The notes beneath the pieces are model-generated. The model did no database searches and was not told the origin of the DNA. It was given only the letters and a program-made list of their open reading frames with translations. Both the position numbers and the translations under genes were made by a program. Below, one piece after another: positions 1-9,815 of a DNA stretch of 64,000 nucleotides (position 1 is its first letter; the number at the start of each line of letters is the position of its first letter). Where the stretch lies: assembly GCA_040880405.1 (NCBI GenBank), contig JBBDIM010000178.1:9005-73004 (forward strand), written 5' to 3'. The DNA comes from JBBDIM01 sp040880405 (lineage in GTDB: Bacteria > Planctomycetota > Planctomycetia > Pirellulales > Pirellulaceae).

Positions 1-3000
1 CAACGGCGAGAAGCGGCCCTCTCGATTCCACTATGGTTGGTCGCTCAGCGGTTACTCGGCACCGAGGATTGGGAAACGGTTGGCAGGCCTTTAGCCGAAC
101 GAGCCCTGGAAGGTGCGCGGAGACAGCTTGAAGATCACGCGGCCATTGCCATTTTGTACCACTGGGGTCAACTGGACATGGAGCAAGGTGACTCCGAAGC
201 GGCCGAGGACCGCTGGCACGAAGCGCTGGCCTTAGCCACGCGAAGACCAGGCCAGAGTGGCCGCCTCCGTTCATCATCCGACGCTAACGACGCAGATGCG
301 GAAGATGAAAAACTTCGGCAAGCCCGAACGATTGCGCCGCTGACTGTTTCGCAGTTCAGCATCGCCATGATCCTCGCCAAGGCGGGTGCCGATCACGAGC
401 TGCCGGAGCTCTCGCGGCGAGCGGCGTTTGAGTCGCTGTCGGGAGGAACCCCGCAGCCCGATCCGCCTTCAGGTTCTAATTCCTCGGGGGGGAGGGTAGT
501 CCAGCGTACCGTGGTAACCTCTTTCCTCTCAACGTCGTCCGGGGTGAGTAGCAATCCACTGGAGTCGAAAGTCGCGCAGGAGGTCCAGGCAGTGGTCGGC
601 AAGTGGGATCCCGAGTCCTACTCCCCTATCTCAACGTACGAACTCCTTCGAGACTTGGTCCTGCCGCCGCACCGAGCAGGCGAGGTCCTGCTCTATCCCA
701 ACCAGAGCCAGTTGAGTCAGGGCGAGACGACCAGCTTGGCTCCCCTATTAATCCGCTGGGCCGGACATGCCGATCAACTGCCGCAATTGGCTGAGGCGGT
801 CGCCGAGAGGGCCAAACTACCGCAGACGCGGATTCCGGCTGGAGTGCTGCAAACCTTGATCGCCATCGCCCAGCGACAAGACGATCAGTCCACGAAGTAC
901 CTTGAGGAATTAACCACCGCGGTCACGCAGTTGCAAGGATCGCTACCGTTGGCCGAACTGGCCTGCCATGCGGCAATTCCCGCCTTTGAGCACAAGGCGC
1001 TCCGCGCGGCCGCCTATCCGATTCTGAGCGTTGCGGTTGAGGCTCGGGCCCGGCCAACGGATCAAAATCAGCAGCTCGACGCCGATGACAAGCTTGCGCA
1101 GATGGTAAACGGGTATCGGATTGAACAGGGCAATTCAGAGGAAGTCACGGCCTATTTCGATCGGTTGCTGACCGGTCGTCAGGCGTATTACGCCCGCTAT
1201 GGGTCTCAGGAGTATGGCCTCTACCTGCAACTAAGAGATCTTGTAAGTATTGCGAATCAAGCGGGAAAAATTGGCGCGGGAGACATCGCCCTCGATTACC
1301 TGGGTCGGACCGTCGATTTCAAGGCCCCGCCGCAGTATTCACGCCCTTCGGTCGGGTTCGGGCTGGCTTTGGCGGTCGATCATGTCCGGGGCCTGCCACC
1401 AGCAGAACGTTATCAGGTCTGGTCGCAGTGGACCCTTCCGACCGAGAACCGCCAATCGCTGCGTTTCGTCGCTGAGCGAATGGAGCCAGTGCTGCCGCCG
1501 GAAGCGTACCGTTCCTGGAAGCTGGACCTTGAGCCACTTGCCGGATCTGGCATGCTGTCCAACTTCAGTGAATTGGTCGAGGCCGCGCGACAAGCCAATC
1601 AGTTGGAGGAACTAATCGACCAGGCCAAGTCCGCGGTCGAGAGCAAATTGCCGGAGGCGGAAAGCCTACTCACGCTGGCGCTGGTCGCCACGGGAGATAA
1701 GGAAAAAGCGATCGAGCCGACGCGGCAACATTTCGCGACGCTGGTCCAGCGGTACAAAGCTCGGGACGAGGGCGTTCGTCGTCCGGTGACCCCTGATATG
1801 TTGGTTTATTTCGCGTGTATCGAACAGGGGCTGTATTTTGGCGATACGCCCGATCACTTCGCCAAACTGGTGGCCGATCTTCGGCAAACCTCGTCCCCAA
1901 ATAATCACTTCCCTGAAATCAGGGCCGCCTACGCCTCCCTGCTGGCGGATAGATACAACGCCGCCTCTCGCCCGATCGATGATCCTCACTATACCCAGTG
2001 GCCCCGCTTCAAGCACTGGACCGATACGACGCTGGAGAACCCGGAGAGTCGACGGCTTCAAGCCTTTTGGGTGCCGCGGGAAAACCAAGCGACGCATTTG
2101 CTGGGCGATGGTTCCGGGCTCCTGATGCTCAGGTATCCGCTGACGGGGGATTTCGAAATAACCTTCGACTGCTACCACGGTACCTGGGGAGAGGGCTATG
2201 CTGGATTTGGCGGAGTGATTGTCGAATCGCAGGGGCACGGCTCCACCACGGTCATCCGTCCCCTCGCGCACCATGAGACCCTTCAGCGAAGTGGCAACTG
2301 GACTACCGAGCAACCGGGCGAAAGCCACATTCGGATCCGTTCGGTTGGCGGTAAATGGCAATATCACCAAAACGGCTTTCTGCTGTATGAAGAGGAGGGA
2401 GGATCGACCAGCCCTTGGCTCACCTTAGCCTCTCTGGGATTCCGGCACTCGAATTTCCGCAACTTTAAGATCAGCGGAGAGCCTCGTACTCCACGCGAGG
2501 TACCCCTGTTTGAGGGGAATCGGATGGATGGCTGGAATGCCCGGTACTACGGTCATTCGCAGCCGCGACACCGCTTAATGGCTGAAAAACCGGTGGGGCA
2601 AAACACCCAAGTCGCCCAGCAGCAGGCGTCCGAGCCGAAGCGGTTCGATTGGCAAACCGAAGAGGGAATTTTGACGTCCCATGCCGACTATCCCAACCCC
2701 AATCACGAGGGCTTCCTGTTCTATCAACGACCGCTGGAGTCGGGCGAGACGTTCCGCTACGAGTTTTACTACGAGCCGGGCATCGCGAAGGTTTCACCGA
2801 GCCTCGGCCGGGTCGCGATGCAATTGGAGCCGGATGGAGTCGAGACGCATTGGATGAGCTCGACAGCGGTCAATCAAACGAGATACTTCGAGCCACGGTA
2901 TTCGATCACGGAGCCGCAATTCCAGCGGAGCCAAGAATTGCCCCTCCTGCCGGAGCAGTGGAATAGTATCCAGCTCTCCATCGAAGAGGGGCAGGTCTTG

Positions 3001-5631
3001 CTTCGTCTGAACAACGAGCTGATCTATGAACGGCCCGCCGCGGACTTCGCCGATACACGGTTCGGACTGTTCCATTATCGCGATGAAAAGGTCCAGGTTC
3101 GTAATGCCGTGCTCGCCGGTGACTGGCCGGAGGATGCTAAGGCGATCTTCGACGAAGACCTGTTCACCGCCGAGCGACCTCTTACCCCAGGTGAGAACTA
3201 CGTTGTCGAGGCGCTTTTGCCTCGCGAACTGCATACACCAGAGGTCGCTGGAGTCATTCAGGCCGCCCGGGCCATGGAGGATGCCGCGGCCTATGATTAT
3301 CTGGCCGATTGGGTTTTACCTAATGACCATCATCAGCGGACTCGGGTCGTCCTTTCCTATGTTCCACTCGCAGATCAGGAGGGAGAGCCAGGGCTGGATG
3401 TCGCCATCCGGCGGATCCTCTGTCCGACCGACGAGCTGGTACAGGTCGCTTCCCGGCTAGGTCGCTTGGACGACTTGCGAACGAAAGTCCAAGAGATCGA
3501 GCCAGTCGATTCGGTCGATGCGCGGCATCGTCAGACTTTAATGGCGCTGGTCGAAATCGCGGCCGGTGAGACGGAGAAGGGGACCCAAACGCTGCGTCAG
3601 ATTCTGGCTGCGATTCAGGATGGTCTGCCACCTTACTTGAGCCTCAGCGACCGGACCGCTGAGCTCGTGGTGGCGCTGCGAGCCGGCGAGGTTCCCGAAC
3701 TTTGGCAACTAGGACATGGAGTGGCCCAACATCTCCGCGCGTTAGAACGAGGCGACGGAGACAAGCGGTCGAACAACGAAAAATGGCACACCATGATCTC
3801 CGCGGCTCATAGTGCCATTGAATCCCGATATATGGACCTCGAGACCGACCGAGAACCACTTACCCAGTGGGCAACGGTTCCATATCTTGGGCAGTCAATC
3901 CGAATGCAGGGATTCCGTCCCTCGAGCTGGCTGTATGAACGGGGGACCCTGACCCACTTGCCGAGCGACGCCTGGAACCAGTTATTCTTCCAGTCCCCGC
4001 TGCGTGGCAAATTCGAGATATTGGCCCGTGCGTCTACGGTCAATCATAAGGAAGTTTCCATTTCCATCGGAAGACACTCGGCCGAGCCGAAACACGATCT
4101 TTCCAAGACGCAAGTTTTCACCATGATGCATGGTTCCCGCGATGTCGGTAGCGCCTTGAAGTTGCCGGTCTGGGATCAGTCCGCCGATTTCCGGATTGTG
4201 GTCGAGGGCACTAAGGTGACCACGTTTACCAACGGAGTAAAGATTCACGAGGAGACGTTCGAAGCCCCGCTCGATCCTTGGCTGGTGCTCCAGGCGCGGA
4301 CACCGAAGTTCATGTCGACGATCCGTGATCTGCGGATTATCGGCACCCCGGAAATCCCGGCGGAGATCGACCTGATCCGGATGGCGGGCTGGTCCGCCTG
4401 GCGTTCCGATGTGTACGGTCACTGGTCGTCGCAGGATGCGACTTCCGATGCGCCCTACGTCCGCCAGGACGACGAAATCGTTGGCAATCTCCGGAAGATC
4501 GGCGATTCCAAAAACCTCGAAAGCCTGTTTATGTACTCCCGCCCGCTGTTGGAGGACGGAGAGATTACCTTTGAAACCTACTATGAACCGGGCAAGTTCG
4601 AAATCTACCCGGCTCTGGGCGGTATCGCCTATCTGTTGGAAGCCGATGGTGTCGCCAAGCACCGGATGACCGAGGCACGCTGGGAAACCAGTGGCCGGGA
4701 CCACGGCAACCGCGAACCGGTCAGTGACACGGCCCCTCCCTGGAAACAACAGGACTGGAACCAAGTTCGCTTGGTCCTGCGGGACGATCAACTTTCAATT
4801 GAGGTCAACGGGACCAAAGTCCACGAAGCCGAGGTCACCGAGCCCGCGAGCGAGCGATTCTTCGGCTTGTTCCGCTATACCGAACAAACACGCTGCCGGG
4901 TCCGGAATATGGTCTATCGAGGGGATTGGCCGAAGGAGTTGCCGGCCGTGGAGGACCAGCAACTGGCCTATCCCGCCGGTGGGCCTTACCCACTGCCCAA
5001 GGATCAAGTCGCCCAAGAAACGACCGTGCCTTTGGGCCGTCCACTAGCGGAACTGGAAGCGGATGGACTGAAAGCCGTCGGCCCCGCGGATCATATGACG
5101 GTCGTCGGAAATCGGTTGCGGGTCTACGTTCACAAGGCCGAACCTGATCCGAAGGACTGGCCCGGGTTGGAGCTTTTCCGCCAGATCGAAGGAGACGTGG
5201 AAATCACGCTCGACTATCACAACCTGAAGTTTCAAAAGGCGGAGAGCGGTTGGGGGACCACCCTCGATCTGTCCATCGGTCTGGATGATCCGAGTGATTC
5301 GCAGGTGGTTTTGGGCATCGGCCAGAACAGCGACCTAAAACCAAAATCCATTGCCATGCTCCGCCGGAATCTATCGGGGGATGGGGGCATCACGGTCGAT
5401 CAGGAGTTGATTAGCGAAATCGCCGAGACCGGTCGGATGCGGCTGGTCCGCCGCGAAGGTCGTGTCCACTGCCTAATTTCGAGTGGCTCGGACCAGCCAT
5501 TTCGGCTGTTGCATAGCGTCACCGTCGGAGACGCGCCGATTAGTTCAATCCGAATCCGAGCCAAAGCCTCGGAAGAGACCGGCGAACTGACCGCCGAATT
5601 GGGGCAGTTGATCATTCGTGAGGCGAAGTGA
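1..5631 (+). CDS. DUF1583-family giant planctomycete protein (5'-partial)
   Basis: The reading frame is open from the first base of the window, so the true start lies upstream; a TTG at 37 is the first possible internal start. At least 1,876 residues are visible. The N-terminal ~600 residues are helical and tetratricopeptide-like. Two similar modules follow at about nt 2010-3160 and 3860-4960, each a concanavalin/LamG-like beta domain followed by a DUF1583-type domain with matching phrases (FYYEPG/TYYEPG, GDWPEDAKA/GDWPKELPA). A further beta-rich domain ends the protein. DUF1583 proteins are large planctomycete proteins of unknown function; they may act in the cell envelope, but no export signal can be judged because the N terminus is missing. 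The next gene starts 139 nt downstream on the same strand. The family call is from recalled motifs. Confidence 0.8.
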   Translation, partial: QRREAALSIPLWLVAQRLLGTEDWETVGRPLAERALEGARRQLEDHAAIAILYHWGQLDMEQGDSEAAEDRWHEALALATRRPGQSGRLRSSSDANDADAEDEKLRQARTIAPLTVSQFSIAMILAKAGADHELPELSRRAAFESLSGGTPQPDPPSGSNSSGGRVVQRTVVTSFLSTSSGVSSNPLESKVAQEVQAVVGKWDPESYSPISTYELLRDLVLPPHRAGEVLLYPNQSQLSQGETTSLAPLLIRWAGHADQLPQLAEAVAERAKLPQTRIPAGVLQTLIAIAQRQDDQSTKYLEELTTAVTQLQGSLPLAELACHAAIPAFEHKALRAAAYPILSVAVEARARPTDQNQQLDADDKLAQMVNGYRIEQGNSEEVTAYFDRLLTGRQAYYARYGSQEYGLYLQLRDLVSIANQAGKIGAGDIALDYLGRTVDFKAPPQYSRPSVGFGLALAVDHVRGLPPAERYQVWSQWTLPTENRQSLRFVAERMEPVLPPEAYRSWKLDLEPLAGSGMLSNFSELVEAARQANQLEELIDQAKSAVESKLPEAESLLTLALVATGDKEKAIEPTRQHFATLVQRYKARDEGVRRPVTPDMLVYFACIEQGLYFGDTPDHFAKLVADLRQTSSPNNHFPEIRAAYASLLADRYNAASRPIDDPHYTQWPRFKHWTDTTLENPESRRLQAFWVPRENQATHLLGDGSGLLMLRYPLTGDFEITFDCYHGTWGEGYAGFGGVIVESQGHGSTTVIRPLAHHETLQRSGNWTTEQPGESHIRIRSVGGKWQYHQNGFLLYEEEGGSTSPWLTLASLGFRHSNFRNFKISGEPRTPREVPLFEGNRMDGWNARYYGHSQPRHRLMAEKPVGQNTQVAQQQASEPKRFDWQTEEGILTSHADYPNPNHEGFLFYQRPLESGETFRYEFYYEPGIAKVSPSLGRVAMQLEPDGVETHWMSSTAVNQTRYFEPRYSITEPQFQRSQELPLLPEQWNSIQLSIEEGQVLLRLNNELIYERPAADFADTRFGLFHYRDEKVQVRNAVLAGDWPEDAKAIFDEDLFTAERPLTPGENYVVEALLPRELHTPEVAGVIQAARAMEDAAAYDYLADWVLPNDHHQRTRVVLSYVPLADQEGEPGLDVAIRRILCPTDELVQVASRLGRLDDLRTKVQEIEPVDSVDARHRQTLMALVEIAAGETEKGTQTLRQILAAIQDGLPPYLSLSDRTAELVVALRAGEVPELWQLGHGVAQHLRALERGDGDKRSNNEKWHTMISAAHSAIESRYMDLETDREPLTQWATVPYLGQSIRMQGFRPSSWLYERGTLTHLPSDAWNQLFFQSPLRGKFEILARASTVNHKEVSISIGRHSAEPKHDLSKTQVFTMMHGSRDVGSALKLPVWDQSADFRIVVEGTKVTTFTNGVKIHEETFEAPLDPWLVLQARTPKFMSTIRDLRIIGTPEIPAEIDLIRMAGWSAWRSDVYGHWSSQDATSDAPYVRQDDEIVGNLRKIGDSKNLESLFMYSRPLLEDGEITFETYYEPGKFEIYPALGGIAYLLEADGVAKHRMTEARWETSGRDHGNREPVSDTAPPWKQQDWNQVRLVLRDDQLSIEVNGTKVHEAEVTEPASERFFGLFRYTEQTRCRVRNMVYRGDWPKELPAVEDQQLAYPAGGPYPLPKDQVAQETTVPLGRPLAELEADGLKAVGPADHMTVVGNRLRVYVHKAEPDPKDWPGLELFRQIEGDVEITLDYHNLKFQKAESGWGTTLDLSIGLDDPSDSQVVLGIGQNSDLKPKSIAMLRRNLSGDGGITVDQELISEIAETGRMRLVRREGRVHCLISSGSDQPFRLLHSVTVGDAPISSIRIRAKASEETGELTAELGQLIIREAK

Positions 5632-5770
5632 GCCTTGCGGAAAGGTTTTTTCAGGAAATTAGCTGGTGTTTTTTTGGATATCACGGTATTCTCGCACAAA
5701 TGAGGGGTTCCAACATTTGGTGCCCTCGCCCGATCCGGATTTCAGGTCCTCGTGACAGGAAAGCAATCTG

Positions 5771-7249
5771 ATGACAAAGATTCAGCAGTGCGTGCAAACG
5801 GTCCGACGTCGTCAGCAACTCCAGTGGCTGTGGAAGTGCTGTTCTCTGGGTCTTTTGGCGGGTGGATTGCTTGCCTGTGGAATGGGGCTGAGTCGTTGGC
5901 TTTTGGAATCGGGCCCTTCCGCCTTCTGGATCATCGGCACCCTGCTTGCAGGCCCTTTCCTCGGTGCTGTTGTGGCGTTGTGCCGGCGTTATTCGCTCCG
6001 CGAGGCCGCCTTCACCATCGATCAGGTCTGTGGCCTTAAAGATCGAACCCAAACTGCTTTGGGATTCCTCGGCAATCAGCCAGATCAACCTCTCCATCGG
6101 CTGCAAATCGATGACGCGAACCGGCACATCTCACAAGTCGACCCAACTCGTGTCGCACCGTTTTCCAGGCCCAAATCGTTTGCGGCGGGGATTGCCGTCG
6201 GTATGATCGCGTTGATGCTGTTGGCGTTTCTTGGCGGTAAGGGGCCCTTGGAGGCTGCACCAACGGTCAGCACCGCGGCCCTCGCCTCGGCCACCGCCTT
6301 GGACCACGAGCTCGACGAGCTCCGCGACTTCCAGAAGGAAACCAAAGATCCCGAGGTGGAGGAACTACTTCGCGAACTTGCCGAAATGAATGAGTTCCTG
6401 AAACAAGAGGCCCACGACCCGAAAGAGGCGCTGGCCAAGCTTTCCGAAATGGAGGCCTCAATCCAGGAAATGCAAAAGCAGCTCGATGCCGAAGCGGATG
6501 CCCGACTCGCCCAGGTGGGTGAGGTCCTTTCGCTTGCACAGGAAATGCAAGCGGCCGGGAAGGCCATGTCTTCCGGCGAGATGGAAAAAGCCGAAGAGGA
6601 ACTCGCCAAGCTGGAGCTTCCTAAACTCGACCAAAAGACCGAACGGGCAATCACCGAGCAGCTCGATCAGTTGAGAGACAACAACTCCGCCGGCAAGAGT
6701 CGCCAGCAGCTCAGCGAAGCCCTCGATCAGCTATCCGCCGGTCTCTCGCGAGGAGACCGCTCCAAGTTCAAGGACGGAATGAAAGGATTGGCCAGCGAGT
6801 GCAAGAGCCAGGGGCAACGCAAGAAATTGTCCGATCTGCTTCGCAAGCAGTGCCAATGTCTGGGTGAGTGCAAATCGCAATGCGAAGGGGAATGCCAGGG
6901 CGACAAAGTCGGAAAGGGTGGCAAAAACGCCGGTTCCGGTAAGAGCGGCAATCCTTCCGGAGAAAAAACAGCTCGCCTCAAGACCAATCCGGAGATGAAT
7001 CTGACCGGTCAGGATTCCGGCCAAGGCAGTTCCGAGATCGAGACGGAGGAGGGCCCGGCCCGGCAGCAGGAAGCAATCCGCCGCTATCAGGAACAAGCTC
7101 AGGAATACGAGGCGATGAGCGAATCGGTTCTCAATTCCGAGTCGATCCCGCTGGGGCACCGACAAACCATTCGTCGATACTTCGAAAGCATCCGCCCCCA
7201 ATCCGCGGAAACGGATGAAGTCTTCGAGCAGACCGGATCCCTTGAATAG
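5771..7249 (+). CDS. Membrane-anchored coiled-coil protein with cysteine cluster
   Basis: A 492-residue protein of unknown function. The start ATG has an AGGA about 10 nt upstream. Hydrophobic segments near residues 23-45, 50-75 and 138-160 predict an N-terminal membrane domain. Residues ~175-330 are charged, Glu/Lys/Leu-rich and probably coiled coil. Near residues 355-380 there is a cluster of cysteines (QCQCLGECKSQCEGECQG), followed by a Gly/Ser/Lys-rich linker and a polar C terminus with another helical stretch. The N-terminal layout (short two-helix membrane domain, then long charged helices) recalls uncharacterised DUF4175-like membrane proteins, but I cannot confirm this. It follows the DUF1583 gene in the same direction and could be cotranscribed. 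Confidence 0.75.
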   Translation: MTKIQQCVQTVRRRQQLQWLWKCCSLGLLAGGLLACGMGLSRWLLESGPSAFWIIGTLLAGPFLGAVVALCRRYSLREAAFTIDQVCGLKDRTQTALGFLGNQPDQPLHRLQIDDANRHISQVDPTRVAPFSRPKSFAAGIAVGMIALMLLAFLGGKGPLEAAPTVSTAALASATALDHELDELRDFQKETKDPEVEELLRELAEMNEFLKQEAHDPKEALAKLSEMEASIQEMQKQLDAEADARLAQVGEVLSLAQEMQAAGKAMSSGEMEKAEEELAKLELPKLDQKTERAITEQLDQLRDNNSAGKSRQQLSEALDQLSAGLSRGDRSKFKDGMKGLASECKSQGQRKKLSDLLRKQCQCLGECKSQCEGECQGDKVGKGGKNAGSGKSGNPSGEKTARLKTNPEMNLTGQDSGQGSSEIETEEGPARQQEAIRRYQEQAQEYEAMSESVLNSESIPLGHRQTIRRYFESIRPQSAETDEVFEQTGSLE

Positions 7250-7252
7250 AAA

Positions 7253-7497
7253 TGACTGGCCGCAACCCAGCGACGGTAAGGGAAATCGTTCCCGTCTCGG
7301 GGATGGCGCGGCCAATACCGCGGCTCACCCTGGTGACGATAATGACGGTTGCCCACGGTGGTCGTCGCCGGCGTGAACGAGTCCCGATCGGTCTCGATCT
7401 CGTCGGTGCCGGTAAACGGAGGCTGCGCGACGGCGACAATCGCAGAAAGGGCCATTAGCAAGCCGACGAGCGAGGCGACAAAAGGGCGTCCATGCAT
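7253..7497 (-). pseudogene. 5' remnant of an exported transporter/porin-like gene
   Basis: On the minus strand an ATG at 7497 has a good ribosome site (AAGGA about 9 nt upstream). It opens a clear signal peptide (MHGRPFVASLVGLLMALSAI) cleaved near VAVAQ, followed by a DEIETDRDSFTPATTTVG stretch. That phrase resembles the mature start of planctomycete outer-membrane transporter-like proteins. Beyond it the frame loses any recognisable pattern and runs antisense into the end of the preceding gene. I read it as the 5' fragment of a deleted gene; a short genuine exported peptide is the alternative. Confidence 0.35.
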
Positions 7498-7542
7498 TAC
7501 CAAGTCCTTACAAAGTCCACATCATCCATCGGGCTTGGATGG

Positions 7543-8889
7543 TTACTGTGATTTACGAAACCAAGCAATCAAGTCTAGTAGCTGTTGGCTGTTCAGCCGT
7601 TGGTCGGTGTAGCCAGGCATTTCTACATTGTGTTCGTAGTTGGGATTTCGAATCTGGAGAGCGAGTTCTTTTAGTTCGCCTTCTGTGAATGAATGACCTC
7701 GCAGCGGGAGTCCGCCTCGGACAATCCGACGTTTTTCGCTCCCGACATCGTGGCACGTGATGCAAGTCTTCATGGCCAGCTCACCGCCCCGTGTCGCATT
7801 TCCGCCTGACAGGCTCTCGGGAATGGTCCATGCTGTTTTCGCGTAGTCCAGGTTGATGGCCGTCGCATGGTCTTTCTTGCCGCCTGTTTTGAGGTAGGCA
7901 TCCAAGTTCGCCAAATCCAACGCAGACATGCCAGGTTCTTTCCCTCCCATAAAATGGAGCACGCAGATGTTCCCCCCAAGGGCGGCAAGGTTGGTGCCCG
8001 AGTTCTTGATGTTCGTCCGGTGTGCCGCCGCGTAGAGAGGGAAGCCGGCACGAATCAAACCATCGCCATCCTGCGACATCGAATCCTGAGGATCAAAGCT
8101 ATGGCAGGAGGCGCAAGTCATTCCGTTGCCAACTTTCTTCGTCTCAAAATAACTTCGTCCTGCCTTCGGATCACCCCGCATCGTTTTGGCACTGGCCCAC
8201 TGAGGAAACATGGCAGCAAGATTGGGTTGGGGACTGGTTTCGGAATTTGACTGTACCTCGAAGTCTGGTTTTACGGCAGACACTTTTGTGGAGAGGGCAG
8301 GATAGCATTTAGTGTAAATCCAGTCCGTTTTCTTGACGGGCACGTGGCAAGTGCGGCAGTCAGTGCGGTAGTTGGTCGCAATTTGCTTCGTAGGATCCTT
8401 TCCGTCAAACAATCCCCAACCCCATCCGTCTCCCCAAAGATCGTTGTCGGGAAAACGCTCTTTCGTGTCTTTAATCATCACGAACCAGATCTTGACATCC
8501 GCATCATATGCTGCGGCCCCCGTGGTCAGCTTTTCATTGGTCGTGCCGCGAACTTCTTTGACCAGCACGGCCCCGTCCGGGAAGGAACCGGTGCGCTGGA
8601 ACCCTTGCAAATCTTGCTGGCGAGTATATGTCCCGTGGAGTTCGTGTACGGGTTCGCCATCTTTCGGCGCCACCGCTATGGTCCCGAGATGAACGAACTT
8701 CGTTTCGAATTCTTTTGGAAGTGCGATGCCGCCCTTGGCGTCGACGTAGGGCGAAAAAGAATCGGAAGCTACGTTCTGCGCCGCAGCGTGTTGCACAAGA
8801 CTGCAAACTACCGCGAGCGAGCAAAACAGACACCGCCATCTCACGCCCGCGCGGGGTACCACAGTCGAGCGAGCCATTTGATGAATCAT
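7543..8889 (-). CDS. Secreted cytochrome P460 / cytochrome c fusion
   Basis: A 448-residue periplasmic multihaem protein. A signal peptide (hydrophobic residues ~18-37, ending AAAQ) is followed by a cytochrome P460-like domain to about residue 200 with a CRTCH haem site at 178-182, then a cytochrome c region with CASCH at 259-263 and CITCH at 376-380, so three c-type haems are predicted. P460 proteins oxidise hydroxylamine or handle nitric oxide; the fused c domains would pass electrons on. The start at 8889 has GGGA about 8 nt upstream. It lies 192 nt downstream of another P460 gene on the same strand. The precise substrate cannot be read from sequence; dihaem peroxidase-like or general electron-transfer roles are possible. 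Confidence 0.8.
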   Translation of the reverse strand: MIHQMARSTVVPRAGVRWRCLFCSLAVVCSLVQHAAAQNVASDSFSPYVDAKGGIALPKEFETKFVHLGTIAVAPKDGEPVHELHGTYTRQQDLQGFQRTGSFPDGAVLVKEVRGTTNEKLTTGAAAYDADVKIWFVMIKDTKERFPDNDLWGDGWGWGLFDGKDPTKQIATNYRTDCRTCHVPVKKTDWIYTKCYPALSTKVSAVKPDFEVQSNSETSPQPNLAAMFPQWASAKTMRGDPKAGRSYFETKKVGNGMTCASCHSFDPQDSMSQDGDGLIRAGFPLYAAAHRTNIKNSGTNLAALGGNICVLHFMGGKEPGMSALDLANLDAYLKTGGKKDHATAINLDYAKTAWTIPESLSGGNATRGGELAMKTCITCHDVGSEKRRIVRGGLPLRGHSFTEGELKELALQIRNPNYEHNVEMPGYTDQRLNSQQLLDLIAWFRKSQ

Positions 8890-9081
8890 TGAAATTCCCT
8901 TTTGAATACGAGAAAAGAAAAGTTATCGTGAATGGTTAGAACCAATACTTCCGGACCGCACCGCAGCCAGCAAGAATGCCGCCGCTGCCGCCGACGGAAC
9001 GGAATAGTCGAGTGGCGATTTAGGGCCGAGGGCACCAGAGTTTCACCAAATCCTTTTCTAATCTGAGCCCGTGCCGCAACA

Positions 9082-9684
9082 TTAACGATCCTTCGCTTGT
9101 TTCAGTTCGTCGTTCAAAACTGGGTACACGTCCGAAAACACGAAGTTCGTGGCATTCTGCTCATGGCAACTGTTGCACGAGGCAGCAGCGTTTTTGAAGG
9201 TTTCCGCCTTTAACGGATACGTGTGACCAAAGCTGAAGTAAGCCCAGTTCCCCGGCTCGTCAGGAAATCGCTTGCTGTCCTTGATCGACATTTCCAAGCC
9301 CGTAAACTCGCCCTGAAAATAGCCATTGCCGCTCGACTGGAGCTTCGAGCCGACCGACAGCAGTTCTTTGACGATCACCGTCCCATCGCGATATTCACCA
9401 TTCTTTTCAGCAAAATCGAAACTCTCAGGATCCATGTAGACGTTGTGAAATTCAGGGAAGCTTGCCTCTCCATCATTCATGTCGTTGGGCGTGACGACGG
9501 ATCCAATGGATACCCATTTGCGAAAGCCAACGGGCTGCTTGACCTTTCCATCTGGGGTAAATTCGACCAGCGGCTTGATCGTTTCCGGCTGCTGGGCCGA
9601 AAGATCCGAATTGGTACTTTGCGAAAGGACTAGAATTCCCATGGCAAACATCAGGCTGATGCCAACGATCCATTTCGTCTTCAT
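9082..9684 (-). CDS. Cytochrome P460 family protein
   Basis: A 200-residue secreted haem protein when started at the ATG at 9684, which has GAGG about 8 nt upstream and gives a proper signal peptide (MKTKWIVGISLMFAMGILVL); the longer frame to 9780 adds an unconvincing leader. The P460 domain carries phrases shared with the downstream gene (DGTVIVKELLS, RFPDEPGNWAYFSFG) and one haem site, CNSCH at residues 170-174. P460 enzymes act in the periplasm on hydroxylamine or NO. The gene is transcribed away from a Crp/Fnr-type regulator, with a palindrome about 132-157 nt upstream of its start, so regulation by that protein is likely but inferred. Confidence 0.8.
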   Translation of the reverse strand: MKTKWIVGISLMFAMGILVLSQSTNSDLSAQQPETIKPLVEFTPDGKVKQPVGFRKWVSIGSVVTPNDMNDGEASFPEFHNVYMDPESFDFAEKNGEYRDGTVIVKELLSVGSKLQSSGNGYFQGEFTGLEMSIKDSKRFPDEPGNWAYFSFGHTYPLKAETFKNAAASCNSCHEQNATNFVFSDVYPVLNDELKQAKDR

Positions 9685-9815
9685 GTGAGCTTCCTCTAAA
9701 ATTGGCGGTTGTATCCTTCGGCTCGGCAAAGCCAAATAATCCGTGAAGCGGCTTGCCAGAGCGAAGGACGGTTGTCCCAATAACGTGAGGTTAAAAGTAT
9801 CACGAATGCTGCCAG

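Noticed and set aside
1666..2370. Long antisense frames within the DUF1583 gene
   Set aside because: They are typical shadow frames of a GC-rich coding region, with no signal peptide, ribosome site or family motif.
3982..4791. A 269-codon antisense frame
   Set aside because: Same reasoning: opposite to clear DUF1583 coding sequence.
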